From Clostridiaceae bacterium (lineage in GTDB: Bacteria; Bacillota; Clostridia; Saccharofermentanales; Saccharofermentanaceae): 64,000 nucleotides of DNA. This document shows, in pieces, positions 55,592-64,000 of the stretch; the first letter of the stretch is position 1; each line of letters opens with the position of its first letter. The notes beneath the pieces were generated by a model. The model worked only from the letters and a program-made list of their open reading frames with translations, had not been told where the DNA came from and searched no databases. The stretch lies in NCBI GenBank assembly GCA_012728275.1, contig JAAYFK010000011.1:62001-126000 (forward strand). Reading direction: 5' to 3'. The position numbers and the translations under genes were made by a program.

Positions 55592-56566
55592 ATGAGTAAT
55601 AATTCTCAACCTAAGACGCCCCTTGTGACTAATATTTTTACTGCTGATCCATCAGCACATGTATTTGACGGAAAGATTTATATCTATCCTTCACATGATA
55701 TTCCTCATGATGGTGAGGATAACGATAATGGTGACGAATATAGAATGGAAGACTATCATATTCTTTCTCTAGATGACATTACAGCTCCGTGTGTAGATAA
55801 TGGTGAAGCTTTACATTTGAAAGATATTCCTTGGGCTAGCAAGCAATTGTGGGCACCAGATGCTATTGAGAGAAACGGAACTTATTACCTGTTTTTCCCA
55901 GCAAGAGACATGGATGGTATTTTCCGTATTGGTGTAGCTACTAGTAGTAGCCCAGTTGGACCTTTTAAAGCAGAAGCAAATTACATTCAAGGAAGCTATA
56001 GTATCGACCCTGCAGTTTTTGAGGATGATGATAAGAAGGCTTATGTTTATTTTGGAGGACTTTGGGGAGGTCAATTAGAGAAGTGGCAGACAGGCTCTTT
56101 TGATGAGAATGGTGTTGGTCCAGCTTTGGATATGCCTGCTATTGGTCCTAGAGTTGCTGAGCTTACGGATGATTTGCTTTCTTTTAAGAGCGAGCCTAAG
56201 GAGATTTCTATAGTAGATAAGGATGGCAAACCTCTTACTGCTGGGGATACTGACAGAAGATATTTTGAAGGACCTTGGATGCATAAGTATAACGGCACTT
56301 ATTATCTTTCATATTCAACTGGCGATACCCATTATCTCGTATATGCTACATCAAAGAATCCGCAAGGACCTTTCACATACCAAGGAAGAATTCTTGAGCC
56401 TGTAGTTGGATGGACAACACATCATTCCATCGTTGAATACAAGGGTAAGTGGTATTTGTTCTATCACGATTGTACTGAGTCAAATGGTATTAACCACAGA
56501 AGATGTGTTAAGTATATGGAACTAAACTATCGTGAAGATGGTTCTATTATCACGATGGAACCATGA
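55592..56566 (+). CDS. glycoside hydrolase family 43 protein
   Basis: This is 324 residues from the ATG at 55592 with GGAGGAG upstream. The five-bladed propeller pattern of GH43 shows the three catalytic acids in their usual order: Asp19 in FTADPSAHVFDGKIYIY (base), Asp139 in YSIDPAVFE (pKa modulator) and Glu226 in FEGPWMHKYNGTYY (acid). Family members cleave arabinose or xylose side chains. No signal peptide is seen, so it should act on imported oligosaccharides. No transporter or other sugar gene is nearby, which is unusual. Confidence 0.88.
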   Translation: MSNNSQPKTPLVTNIFTADPSAHVFDGKIYIYPSHDIPHDGEDNDNGDEYRMEDYHILSLDDITAPCVDNGEALHLKDIPWASKQLWAPDAIERNGTYYLFFPARDMDGIFRIGVATSSSPVGPFKAEANYIQGSYSIDPAVFEDDDKKAYVYFGGLWGGQLEKWQTGSFDENGVGPALDMPAIGPRVAELTDDLLSFKSEPKEISIVDKDGKPLTAGDTDRRYFEGPWMHKYNGTYYLSYSTGDTHYLVYATSKNPQGPFTYQGRILEPVVGWTTHHSIVEYKGKWYLFYHDCTESNGINHRRCVKYMELNYREDGSIITMEP

Positions 56567-56600
56567 TGATATTTATCTTTAATGCTTCATAGTATATTAT

Positions 56601-56631
56601 GACCTTGTAGATAACCTACAAGGTCTTTTTT
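56601..56631 (+). terminator. terminator after the GH43 gene
   Basis: GACCTTGTAG (56601-56610) pairs with CTACAAGGTC (56616-56625), followed by six T residues. It shares CCTTGTAG/CTACAAGG with the terminator after rny. Confidence 0.92.
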
Positions 56632-56646
56632 AGGAGAAGTTTTTAA

Positions 56647-57108
56647 ATGATAAGAAGAGCAAGCACAGATGATGCCAATTCATTATTGAATATATACAGT
56701 CAATATATTGATACTCCTACTACTTTTGAGGAAGAGCTTCCAACTATTGAAGAATTTGAGAATCGAATAAGGACGATACAAGATGTGTATCCTTACTTGG
56801 TTTTCGAGGTGGATGGTAAGATTCTATGGTTCTCATATGCTCATCGATTTAGTGATAGAGCAGCGTATGAATGGAGTGCTACACTCTCCATATATGTTGA
56901 TGAAAACTATTTACATCAAGGGATAGGAAGAGAGCTGTATTCTGAAGTTATTGAGATACTAAAGATTCAAGGCGTACGAATGATTTATGCAGGTTATAAG
57001 TGTGGTGGATGGAGAAGCGTTCAATGGTTCGAGAAATGCATTAACAGTTGTGAATCAGCGCCTAGTACGATTATTCCTTTTAGTCAGTTGAAATTAAGAC
57101 TTAAGTAG
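56647..57108 (+). CDS. GNAT acetyltransferase, phosphinothricin-type, internally shortened
   Basis: This 153-residue protein starts like Pat-type N-acetyltransferases: MIRRASTDDANSLLNIY, TTFEEELPTIEEFENRI, and AYEWSATLSIYVDENYLHQG with the CoA loop QGIGREL (91-97). After GVRMIYA (about 115) it goes directly to GYKCGGWRSVQWFEK. In relatives the intervening N-x-x-S-x-x-L-H-x-x-x-G-F segment of about 25-28 residues comes between these. The fold may therefore be broken. AGGAGAAG precedes the ATG. Confidence 0.7.
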   Translation: MIRRASTDDANSLLNIYSQYIDTPTTFEEELPTIEEFENRIRTIQDVYPYLVFEVDGKILWFSYAHRFSDRAAYEWSATLSIYVDENYLHQGIGRELYSEVIEILKIQGVRMIYAGYKCGGWRSVQWFEKCINSCESAPSTIIPFSQLKLRLK

Positions 57109-57151
57109 CTATTTGTGGTAAAATCGAAGATATTTGTTTGGGAGATATAAT

Positions 57152-57931
57152 TTGAAGGTATTATTTATTGGTGATGTAGTTGCTTCGCCTGGAAGAAGGG
57201 CATTATCTAGCATTCTTCCTTCTTACTTGAGAAGCAATTCCATAGATATTTGTATAGCAAATGTTGAGAACTCTACGCATGGTCTTGGAGTATCATCTAA
57301 GGTCATTGATGAATTAACTTCACTTGGAGTTGATGGTTTTACCTTAGGGAATCACTCTTTTTCAAATTATGATTTTCTATCATCGATTAAGAAACATAGT
57401 AATGTTATTCGACCAGATAATGTATCTTCAGCTTGGCCTGGTAAGGGCGTAGCTATAATTAAAAAAGGAAATTTGAGTCTAGGCATAATGAATCTTCAAG
57501 GTCAAGTGAATATGAATCCGCCTACAGATAGTCCTTTTGATTATTGTGATAGGTGTCTAGATTATTTCGAGCAAAATGCCATAAGAAATGTCATACTTGA
57601 TTTTCATGCTGAAGCTACTAGCGAGAAAGAAGCTATGGGCTTTTTTCTAGATGGCAAAGTAAGTGCTATTGTAGGGACTCATACTCATGTTCAGACCGCA
57701 GACCAGCGAGTATTAGCTAATGGAACAGGCTATATTACAGATGCAGGTATGACGGGATGTGTTGATTCAATTCTTGGGATGGATATTGAGACTTCTTTGT
57801 CTAGATTTACTTCGAAGATTCCTGTAAAGTATAAGCCCGCTGAAGGTGATGCATTCATGTGTGGAGTTACTATTGAATTAGACGATTTTGGTAAGTGTAA
57901 AAGAATAGATAGGGTATGTGAATATGAGTAA
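57152..57931 (+). CDS. ymdB: YmdB/TIGR00282-family metallophosphoesterase
   Basis: This is 259 residues from a TTG at 57152, seven bases after GGAG; an in-frame TTG at 57134 would include that site. KVLFIGDVVASPGRRAL is the first metal motif. NVENSTHGLGVS, TLGNHSFSNYDF, FHAEATSEKEAMGFFLDG and GTHTHVQTADQRVL supply the remaining ligands. Bacillus YmdB acts on 2',3'-cyclic nucleotides and interacts functionally with RNase Y; rny lies 2.1 kb upstream here. It overlaps lspA by 8 bases. Confidence 0.92.
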   Translation: MKVLFIGDVVASPGRRALSSILPSYLRSNSIDICIANVENSTHGLGVSSKVIDELTSLGVDGFTLGNHSFSNYDFLSSIKKHSNVIRPDNVSSAWPGKGVAIIKKGNLSLGIMNLQGQVNMNPPTDSPFDYCDRCLDYFEQNAIRNVILDFHAEATSEKEAMGFFLDGKVSAIVGTHTHVQTADQRVLANGTGYITDAGMTGCVDSILGMDIETSLSRFTSKIPVKYKPAEGDAFMCGVTIELDDFGKCKRIDRVCEYE

Positions 57932-58478
57932 GAAAAGTAAGCAAATTTTAGTTGTAAGTTTATTAATTATCGTAGCGATGATTTTGATAGATCAAGTTAG
58001 TAAGTTTCTTGTTTCAAGTAACATGAAGATGTTCGAGAATATCAGTGTTATTAAGGGATTTTTCTCGATTTATCGTTGTACTAATACCGGCAGCGCTTTT
58101 AGTTTCTTAGGTGGATACTCTTGGAGCATAATCTTCTTATCAATATTCTCGTCGATAGCTTCTATTGTTGTTTTATATTTTGTATTTCTTTCTTTTCGAA
58201 AAGAAAAGATGCTCCTCAGTATTGCTTTCTCACTTATTTTTGCAGGTGCTGTAGGCAATCTAATTGACAGAATTCGTCTTCATCATGTTGTGGATTTTTT
58301 GAGATTTGATTTTGGAAGCTACACTTTTCCAATATTTAATATTGCTGATAGTTGTGCAGTTGTAGGGACATTCCTTCTGTTGTTTTGCATTCTGTTTAAA
58401 ATGAAGGATATTGATGAATTACTTGCACAATTTAAGCGTAGCGATGCTAATAAGAGAGGTATAGATAGTGAGAATTAA
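57924..58478 (+). CDS. lspA: lipoprotein signal peptidase (signal peptidase II)
   Basis: This is 184 residues from the ATG at 57924, overlapping ymdB. Four membrane helices are visible. Conserved blocks are LIDQVSKFLV, TNTGSAFSFLGG, GAVGNLIDRIRLHHVVDFLRF and FNIADSCAVVG; the two catalytic aspartates are those in GNLIDR and FNIADS. It removes signal peptides from prolipoproteins, a substrate such as the DUF3048 lipoprotein in this window. An rluD-like gene follows, a frequent pairing. Confidence 0.95.
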   Translation: MSKKSKQILVVSLLIIVAMILIDQVSKFLVSSNMKMFENISVIKGFFSIYRCTNTGSAFSFLGGYSWSIIFLSIFSSIASIVVLYFVFLSFRKEKMLLSIAFSLIFAGAVGNLIDRIRLHHVVDFLRFDFGSYTFPIFNIADSCAVVGTFLLLFCILFKMKDIDELLAQFKRSDANKRGIDSEN

Positions 58479-59373
58479 GGTAACTAAGCAAGAGGGTAGA
58501 CTTGACGCCTACATTGTTAGCAAGGTAGAAGGATACTCAAGATCATTTTTATCGAGTTTAATAAGCCAGGGTAAAGTTCTTGTTAATGGAGCTCCATCGA
58601 AAGCAAGCTACAAACCCAGCGTAGGAGATGTTATTGAGATATCAATTCCTGAGCCAGTGATGGATGAGACTACACCGCAGGATATTCCTTTGGATATTGT
58701 ATATGAGGATAGTGATCTTCTTATTATTAATAAGCCTCAAGGTATGGTAGTACATCCAGCATGTGGACATCATGAAGATACGCTAGTAAATGCTCTTTTA
58801 AGCCATTGTGAAGGTAATCTTTCCGATATTAACGGAGTAATCAGACCTGGAATTGTGCACAGGATTGATAAAGACACTTCAGGACTTATGGTAGCTGTTA
58901 AGAATAATGAGACCCATTTAAAGATGGCTGATATGCTTTCTAAGCATGAAATTAGAAGACAATACAGAGCTTTAGTTTATGGGATTGTGCAACCAAATAA
59001 GGGGACCATTGATGCTCCGATTGGAAGAAGCAGTTCAGACAGAAGAAAGATGTGTGTAACTGATGACGGAAAGCCTTCGATTACACATTTTGAAGTCATT
59101 AATAGATATACCGAGGCTACCGATATGAGATTATTATTAGAGACCGGTAGAACTCATCAAATTCGCGTTCACATGTCATATATAGGCCATCCAGTTGTGG
59201 GTGATCCTGTATATGCTTCAAAGAGAAAGAGTTTTGGGCTTGTCGGTCAGGCCTTACATAGTGAATCAATATCATTTACTCAACCTAACACTGGAAAACT
59301 ATTAGAATTCACTACTAGCGTGCCACAATACTATAGTGATTTATTGAGCTCTTTTTCGCGAATAGAGATTTGA
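58468..59373 (+). CDS. RluA-family pseudouridine synthase (RluD-like)
   Basis: This 301-residue protein has a GTG start behind AGAGGT, inside the end of lspA. An S4 domain (YSRSFLSSLISQGKVLVNG) precedes the catalytic domain with GIVHRIDKDTSGLMVAVKNN (catalytic Asp in R-I-D-K-D-T-S-G) and LLETGRTHQIRVHMSYIGHP. The lspA neighbourhood and S4 domain favour the RluD/YlyB type, which modifies 23S rRNA. Specific sites are not readable. Confidence 0.93.
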   Translation: MRIKVTKQEGRLDAYIVSKVEGYSRSFLSSLISQGKVLVNGAPSKASYKPSVGDVIEISIPEPVMDETTPQDIPLDIVYEDSDLLIINKPQGMVVHPACGHHEDTLVNALLSHCEGNLSDINGVIRPGIVHRIDKDTSGLMVAVKNNETHLKMADMLSKHEIRRQYRALVYGIVQPNKGTIDAPIGRSSSDRRKMCVTDDGKPSITHFEVINRYTEATDMRLLLETGRTHQIRVHMSYIGHPVVGDPVYASKRKSFGLVGQALHSESISFTQPNTGKLLEFTTSVPQYYSDLLSSFSRIEI

Positions 59374-59420
59374 CGATTATGCAATTTAGCTTGATAATGT
59401 TGATATGAAGGGTGTAATTT

Positions 59421-60377
59421 ATGAATCATAGAATTACTGACGAAGATATTGCAAAGATTTGTATCTCACGTTTTCTAAGAAAGATATCTGAATCTTTCGG
59501 TGTAAGCGTCGAGGTGGATGGCGATAGCGTAGTAATTGATGATGAGAATAGCCTAAATGTTCATCACGCTTCGAAGGTAGTAGAAGCAATGGTGAGCCTT
59601 TCGAAAAAGGACGATATCGACGACAGATTAGTTGATTACTTAATTTTCTTGTCAAAGAACGGAAGTTTAGAAGAATTTATCACAAAGGGTGACGAAGTAA
59701 TTATTACCACTCCAACTGGAAGACCAATAAAGTCAAAGACACTAGGTCAAAGATTCTACATTGATGCTATCAAGCGAAGTGAATTAGTTATTTGCAGTGG
59801 TCCTGCTGGTTCTGGTAAAACTTTTCTTGGTGTTGCGATGGCTGTAAAGGCTTTCAAGTCCAAGGAGGTATCTAAGATTATTTTGTGTCGTCCTGCTATC
59901 GAAGCTGGCGAGAGACTTGGATTTCTTCCAGGCGATATAGAAGAGAAGATTAATCCATATATGAGACCAATATATGACGCACTTGAGACTTTGCTTGGAC
60001 AAGAGTTATTCGCGAAGTACTTAGAGAAGGGGCTTATTGAAGTATCACCTTTGGCATTTATGAGAGGTCGTAATCTAGACGATGCATTTGTACTTCTTGA
60101 TGAGGCTCAGAACACAACAAATGACCAAATGAAGATGTTTCTAACAAGAATAGGAATGAATTGCAAGGCTTGTGTTTGTGGCGATTTTACTCAAATTGAT
60201 TTACCTTATGGCTCTACCAATGGTCTTCGTGATTCGATTGGAGTTCTTGAAGGAATAGAAGGAATTAGTATAGTTTCTCTGTCGGAGTCAGATATTGTTA
60301 GAAACCCCCTTGTGCAAAGAATTGTAAGCGCATATGCTGAAGCAGATGTAAAAAGATGTGGAAAGGAAAGAAAGTAG
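59421..60377 (+). CDS. PhoH family ATPase
   Basis: This 318-residue PhoH-like protein (YbeZ type) has its Walker A in CSGPAGSGKTFLGVAMAVKA and Walker B in FVLLDEAQNTTNDQMKMF. CRPAIEAGERLGFLPGDIEEK and FMRGRNLDDAF are family blocks. It stands in the usual phoH-pgpH-ybeY-era order. Partners of this type include YbeY in rRNA maturation, which fits the fused gene downstream. Confidence 0.93.
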   Translation: MNHRITDEDIAKICISRFLRKISESFGVSVEVDGDSVVIDDENSLNVHHASKVVEAMVSLSKKDDIDDRLVDYLIFLSKNGSLEEFITKGDEVIITTPTGRPIKSKTLGQRFYIDAIKRSELVICSGPAGSGKTFLGVAMAVKAFKSKEVSKIILCRPAIEAGERLGFLPGDIEEKINPYMRPIYDALETLLGQELFAKYLEKGLIEVSPLAFMRGRNLDDAFVLLDEAQNTTNDQMKMFLTRIGMNCKACVCGDFTQIDLPYGSTNGLRDSIGVLEGIEGISIVSLSESDIVRNPLVQRIVSAYAEADVKRCGKERK

Positions 60378-62437
60378 TGAAGGAAGTTGTTTCGAAAAGA
60401 ATCAAGACTGTCATTATTCTATCTGTGACTGTAGTACTTATTGTCCTATGCGTTTTTTATGGTTTTTTACCTAAGAAGTACGACTTAAGTGTAGGGTCAG
60501 TATCCATTGACAATATTTATGCTTCAAGAAGCTTTGTTGATAACTATCAAACTGAGTATGATGCTACTGTTGCAAGAAACTCTGTAGATGCCATATTTGT
60601 ACGTTCTGATGATTTATCTGATGAGAACAATTCGAAGATCGCTTCGTTTTTTGATGATGTACGTGACTCAAGAAATGCAATGGTGGACGAATTTGGATTT
60701 GCAGTTGAGAACACGGATCCCATTATTGATAGCCTTGTTAATCTTGCAACGACGAAATACAATGTCAGTCTTAGAAGAACTCAAGCTATTACTTTATTAA
60801 GTATGCCTTCTTCAACATTCCTATATATGGAGGACGAAGTTCAGGCAATTGTTGAAGTGATAATGCTTGAGATGCAAACTCCTTATACTATGCCTGATGC
60901 TATAGATAATGCGTTCTTAGTCGTATCTGATGACTTTGAATCTTATCCAGATTATAGAGAATTTGCTGAAGACATTATAGAGATGCTAGTTATCCCTAAC
61001 TCTGTTTATGATTCAGAGGCTACAATAGAAGCTGCAGATAACGCTTACATCAATTCTATGAATAATCCTCTAGTTATTGAAAGAGGAACTAGAATAATTG
61101 GAGAAGGACAAATTGTTGATGAGCATTCATTTCGTTTACTTGTCGATTTGGAATTAGTAAGGTCCGATTCATTTGATTACTTTATTCTAGCTAGAGTAGT
61201 ATCATATGTTGCTGTAATTATTGGTATGCTTGCTTTCTACATTCATTTCTCATCTAAGAAGTTCCTTGCTAATTTGAGACTTACTATAGCTTTTTCGATA
61301 GCCTTTATTCTTCCTATATTTGCTTCAATATATGTTTCGAATCTGTCCGTTCTAGCAGTTTTTGTTCTGTTTTTTACGGTTCTATTTTCCACATATTATG
61401 GTGTAAGCGCAGGTATTGTATTCTCTTTAGCAAATCTCTTGTTACTATGGCCAGTTTATAATTTCAATGCGGAAGTTCTTTTGATTAACTCAGTAGCGAT
61501 ATTTGTATGTGCGGCTCTATCGTCTAACAGTGGAAAGAAAAGTAACAGTGCTGCGGTTATATTGATAACAGGTGCTAGTGTCGCTGTATGCTCCCTTGCT
61601 TACAACTTCTTAGTTAGTACCGCTACACATGACTACATTAATTCTATTGTATGGCCTTTCCTAGCGGCAATCATCTCAGTTGTATCCGCAATAGGCTTAA
61701 TGCCAATATTCGAACTAATTTCCGATGCAGTATCTCCTGTTCGATTAATTGAGCTTTCTCAGCCCGGACACCCACTACTGAAGCGATTATTCTTAGAGGC
61801 TCCAGGTACTTCTCAACACTCAATCATGGTGTCTAATCTAGCTGATACTGCTGCTGAAGCAGTTGGAGCTGATGCTTTGCTTTGTAAGGTTTCGGCTTAC
61901 TATCACGATGTGGGTAAACTTAAGAATCCTTATTATTTTACTGAGAACATTACCGACGAGAATCCACATGATAAGCTTCCTATAGCCGAGAGTGTACGTA
62001 TCATCACTTCTCATGTCCCAGAAGGCGTTAAGCTTGCTCGAAAATATGGAATTCCAACTCCTATTCTTGACATAATAATTGAACATCATGGAACTACAGC
62101 TCCGATGTATTTTTTCCATAAAGCTAAAGAACAAGCAATTAAGGATGGCACGCCTGAACCTATATTAGATGATTTTAAGTATCCAGGAAGAATTCCTCAA
62201 TCGAAGGAGTCAGCTATTGTTATGCTAGCTGATACTTGCGAGGCAGCGGTTAAGTCGCTCAACACTACGAACCTTGATGAAGTTGAGGCTATGATTAGAA
62301 AAGTAGTAAAGCACAAGGTTGAATTAGACCAATTAGTAAAAACAGATTTGTCTTTTGGTGATATCGAATTAATCATTCTAGCATTTAGACAAGTTTACTA
62401 TGGCCTTTACCATGAAAGGATTAAGTACCCAGAATGA
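60377..62437 (+). CDS. pgpH: 7TM-HD family phosphohydrolase (PgpH type)
   Basis: The likely start is GTG at 60377, with AAAGGA about ten bases upstream and a one-base overlap with phoH; the ATG at 60356 would add seven residues. The roughly 686-residue protein has an N-terminal helix, an extracellular domain of about 230 residues, seven membrane helices (about 268-455) and a cytoplasmic HD domain. That domain carries KVSAYYHDVGKLKNPYYFTEN and IIIEHHGTTAPMYFF. PgpH proteins hydrolyse cyclic di-AMP. It overlaps the following gene by four bases. Confidence 0.92.
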   Translation: MKEVVSKRIKTVIILSVTVVLIVLCVFYGFLPKKYDLSVGSVSIDNIYASRSFVDNYQTEYDATVARNSVDAIFVRSDDLSDENNSKIASFFDDVRDSRNAMVDEFGFAVENTDPIIDSLVNLATTKYNVSLRRTQAITLLSMPSSTFLYMEDEVQAIVEVIMLEMQTPYTMPDAIDNAFLVVSDDFESYPDYREFAEDIIEMLVIPNSVYDSEATIEAADNAYINSMNNPLVIERGTRIIGEGQIVDEHSFRLLVDLELVRSDSFDYFILARVVSYVAVIIGMLAFYIHFSSKKFLANLRLTIAFSIAFILPIFASIYVSNLSVLAVFVLFFTVLFSTYYGVSAGIVFSLANLLLLWPVYNFNAEVLLINSVAIFVCAALSSNSGKKSNSAAVILITGASVAVCSLAYNFLVSTATHDYINSIVWPFLAAIISVVSAIGLMPIFELISDAVSPVRLIELSQPGHPLLKRLFLEAPGTSQHSIMVSNLADTAAEAVGADALLCKVSAYYHDVGKLKNPYYFTENITDENPHDKLPIAESVRIITSHVPEGVKLARKYGIPTPILDIIIEHHGTTAPMYFFHKAKEQAIKDGTPEPILDDFKYPGRIPQSKESAIVMLADTCEAAVKSLNTTNLDEVEAMIRKVVKHKVELDQLVKTDLSFGDIELIILAFRQVYYGLYHERIKYPE

Positions 62438-63975
62438 GAATTGTTTATGAGAATAATCAGAAGAAGTTCGGAAATGACTTATTGGATACTATTAAAGATT
62501 ACGCGTCGCAGCTTTGTAAGTATTTTGTAACTGAAGACTTTATTGATAGCAAGTTGTTACCTTACTTAGAGTCCTCCTATTTTTGCATATCCTTTGTAAG
62601 TCAGAATAAGATACGTTCCCATAATTCCTCTACTAGAGGCGTAGATAAGGTTACGGATGTTCTTTCTTTTCCTATGTTAGATATGAAGAATGGTCAATTA
62701 ACTAATGATATAAGCGATGTAGATCTTGAGTTTGACGAAGATGGAAATAAGTGCTTGAATCTTGGAGATATTTTGATTTGTCTTGAAGTATGTCAAAAAA
62801 ATGCATTTGAGTATGGCCATACTTTTGAAAGAGAGACAGCTTTTCTTATAGCTCATTCAATGTTACATTTGTTCGGGTTCGATCACATTGAATCGAATGA
62901 TGATAAAACCATGATTTTCTGGCAAAGAAAGCTAATGACTGATATTGGTCTTGCATTTGACGAAGAGATAGAATTTGTTAATCACAATGAAGTTGATTCA
63001 ATTACTAAAGAGAAGAAAATTAAGGACATTTCTTTTCCTGCAGGAACGAAATGCGATCATTGTGGATATGTTGCGATACTTGGTAGACCTAACGTAGGTA
63101 AATCTACCTTTCTTAATTTCGTTACTGGAATGAAGCTTGCAATCGTTTCGCATAAGCCACAGACTACTAGAACTAACATTCGTTCAATATATAATACTGA
63201 GAATGCTCAAGTTGTATTTGTTGATTCTCCTGGAGTTCATAAACCAAATTCAAGGCTATCAGAAATCATGGTAGAGAACTCATTCAATAGTGCAAAGCAT
63301 GCTGATATTGTGTTACTTATGGTTGATGGTAGATTTGATAAGCCTGCACATATAGAGAAGGAACTTCTTCGTTTATGTAAAGAAAATAAGAAGAAGGTAA
63401 TTCTTGCGGTTAATAAGAGCGATGACATTACTAAGGAGTCTTTACTTCCTTGTATTCTTGAGTACTCGCAATTGTTCGATTATGAAGAGATCATTCCGAT
63501 AAGCGCAAAAGATGGCGACAACATAGATGTCTTGCTTGAGAACATCATAAAGAGACTTCCTGCTGGACCAAGGCTTTTTGATAGCGAAGAAATGACTAAT
63601 CAAAACGAGCGTGAGATATCAAGCGAATTAATAAGAGAGCAGATACTTCATTATACAAACCAAGAGATTCCTCACGGCGTAAGCGTTTCAATTACGAAGT
63701 TTGATGAGAAGACTAGTGAGGGAGCAACTAGCGAGTATGATCGTGACTTAATCGTAATTAGTGCCGATATTATTTGTGAGAGAAAGTCGCATAAGGGAAT
63801 CATTCTAGGTAAAGATGGACAAATGATTAAGCGTATTGGTACGAAAGCGCGACAGAGTATCGAGCGACTATGTGGATGCAAGGTGTATTTGGACCTTTTC
63901 GTGAAGGTTCGCGAAGATTGGCGCAACGATAATTCATTGCTTAAGCAGTTTGGATACTTTGTAGAGGAAGACTAG
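62434..63975 (+). CDS. fused endoribonuclease YbeY - GTPase Era
   Basis: One frame of 513 residues carries both proteins. Residues 1-175 are YbeY, with VTDVLSFP, GDILICLEVCQKNA and AHSMLHLFGFDH giving the three zinc ligands H141, H145 and H151. A linker of about 35 residues ends in a CDHCGY pair. Era follows with GRPNVGKS (217-224), KPQTTRTN, DSPG (264-267), NKSD (327-330), ISAKDGDN and a C-terminal KH domain (HKGIILGKDGQMIKRIGTKA). Both parts look intact. They mature 16S rRNA and the 30S subunit; fusion would couple them. The usual dgkA and cdd genes between them are absent. Confidence 0.95.
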   Translation: MRIVYENNQKKFGNDLLDTIKDYASQLCKYFVTEDFIDSKLLPYLESSYFCISFVSQNKIRSHNSSTRGVDKVTDVLSFPMLDMKNGQLTNDISDVDLEFDEDGNKCLNLGDILICLEVCQKNAFEYGHTFERETAFLIAHSMLHLFGFDHIESNDDKTMIFWQRKLMTDIGLAFDEEIEFVNHNEVDSITKEKKIKDISFPAGTKCDHCGYVAILGRPNVGKSTFLNFVTGMKLAIVSHKPQTTRTNIRSIYNTENAQVVFVDSPGVHKPNSRLSEIMVENSFNSAKHADIVLLMVDGRFDKPAHIEKELLRLCKENKKKVILAVNKSDDITKESLLPCILEYSQLFDYEEIIPISAKDGDNIDVLLENIIKRLPAGPRLFDSEEMTNQNEREISSELIREQILHYTNQEIPHGVSVSITKFDEKTSEGATSEYDRDLIVISADIICERKSHKGIILGKDGQMIKRIGTKARQSIERLCGCKVYLDLFVKVREDWRNDNSLLKQFGYFVEED

Positions 63976-63976
63976 T

Positions 63977-64000
63977 ATGGCCTCACAAGCTTCTAATTTA
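63977..64000 (+). CDS. start of a further gene (cut by window edge)
   Basis: An ATG at 63977, one base after the era stop, opens MASQASNL to the window end. recO commonly follows era, but eight codons are too few to identify it. Confidence 0.3.

Noticed and set aside
55118..57108. Insertion sequence or genomic island with mobility genes
   Set aside because: There is no transposase or integrase, and I saw no terminal inverted repeats beyond the terminator stems or target duplications. I keep only the accessory-stretch observation.
1..64000. CRISPR arrays, rRNA or tRNA genes, prophage or toxin-antitoxin modules
   Set aside because: I saw no regularly spaced repeats, tRNA-like cloverleaf ends, rRNA segments, phage structural genes or toxin-antitoxin pairs in either strand.

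Overview
This is a gene-dense, AT-rich window from what looks like an anaerobic low-GC Bacillota, most likely a member of the Clostridia. Four things point there: a three-gene electron-bifurcating-type [FeFe] hydrogenase operon, the Asp23/AmaP/DUF2273-nusB-xseAB-ispA-dxs-nadK-argR-recN block, the rny and ymdB pair, and a single-chain PurL/PurQ. Most genes are housekeeping. I see no rRNA, tRNA, CRISPR array, transposase or prophage gene.

Layout. 1-12.4 kb: the tail of an acyl-ACP thioesterase, then eleven tightly packed + strand genes. These are a GldA/GldF/GldG-like ABC system with DUF4340 and DUF5711-like partners, a CYTH protein, two FAD oxidoreductases, an MBL hydrolase, an ACT protein and UPF0210. 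They end at a bidirectional terminator. 12.4-15.1 kb: argG-argH on the minus strand behind a strong promoter with an ARG-box-like site; an argR gene lies at 45.9 kb. 15.1-15.5 kb is the only long gene-free stretch. 15.5-32.2 kb: aminotransferase IV, htpG, purL, rsmA, a secreted DUF4214/CAP protein, zapA, a U32 protein, dut, corA, a degenerate alpha/beta hydrolase, tsaD, smpB and a VanZ protein. 32.3-36.3 kb: a DUF3048 lipoprotein diverging from an LCP cell-wall ligase, which overlaps a PP2C-like membrane protein that appears to have lost its metal ligands. 36.4-49.1 kb: aspartokinase (minus strand), yqeG, efp, the Asp23-to-recN block, and a convergent pseudouridine synthase. 49.2-53.3 kb: the hydrogenase operon. 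53.4-64 kb: rny, a short accessory stretch (a frameshifted small gene, a GH43 enzyme and an internally shortened acetyltransferase), ymdB, lspA, rluD-like, phoH, pgpH, a fused ybeY-era gene and the first codons of a further gene.

The genes cover translation and ribosome maturation (rsmA, smpB, efp, tsaD, ybeY-era, two pseudouridine synthases), RNA turnover (rny, ymdB), envelope work (LCP, VanZ, Asp23/AmaP, lspA), isoprenoid precursor supply (dxs, ispA), arginine and aspartate-family amino acids, purine synthesis and hydrogen metabolism.

I found no clear new defence or mobile system. The observations most worth checking are the YbeY-Era fusion, the LCP plus pseudo-phosphatase pair, the alpha/beta hydrolase lacking its Ser and His, and the rny/ymdB interval. 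That interval is bounded by terminators with the same stem and holds a homopolymer frameshift and an acetyltransferase with an apparent internal deletion. All family assignments come from reading motifs, not from searches.
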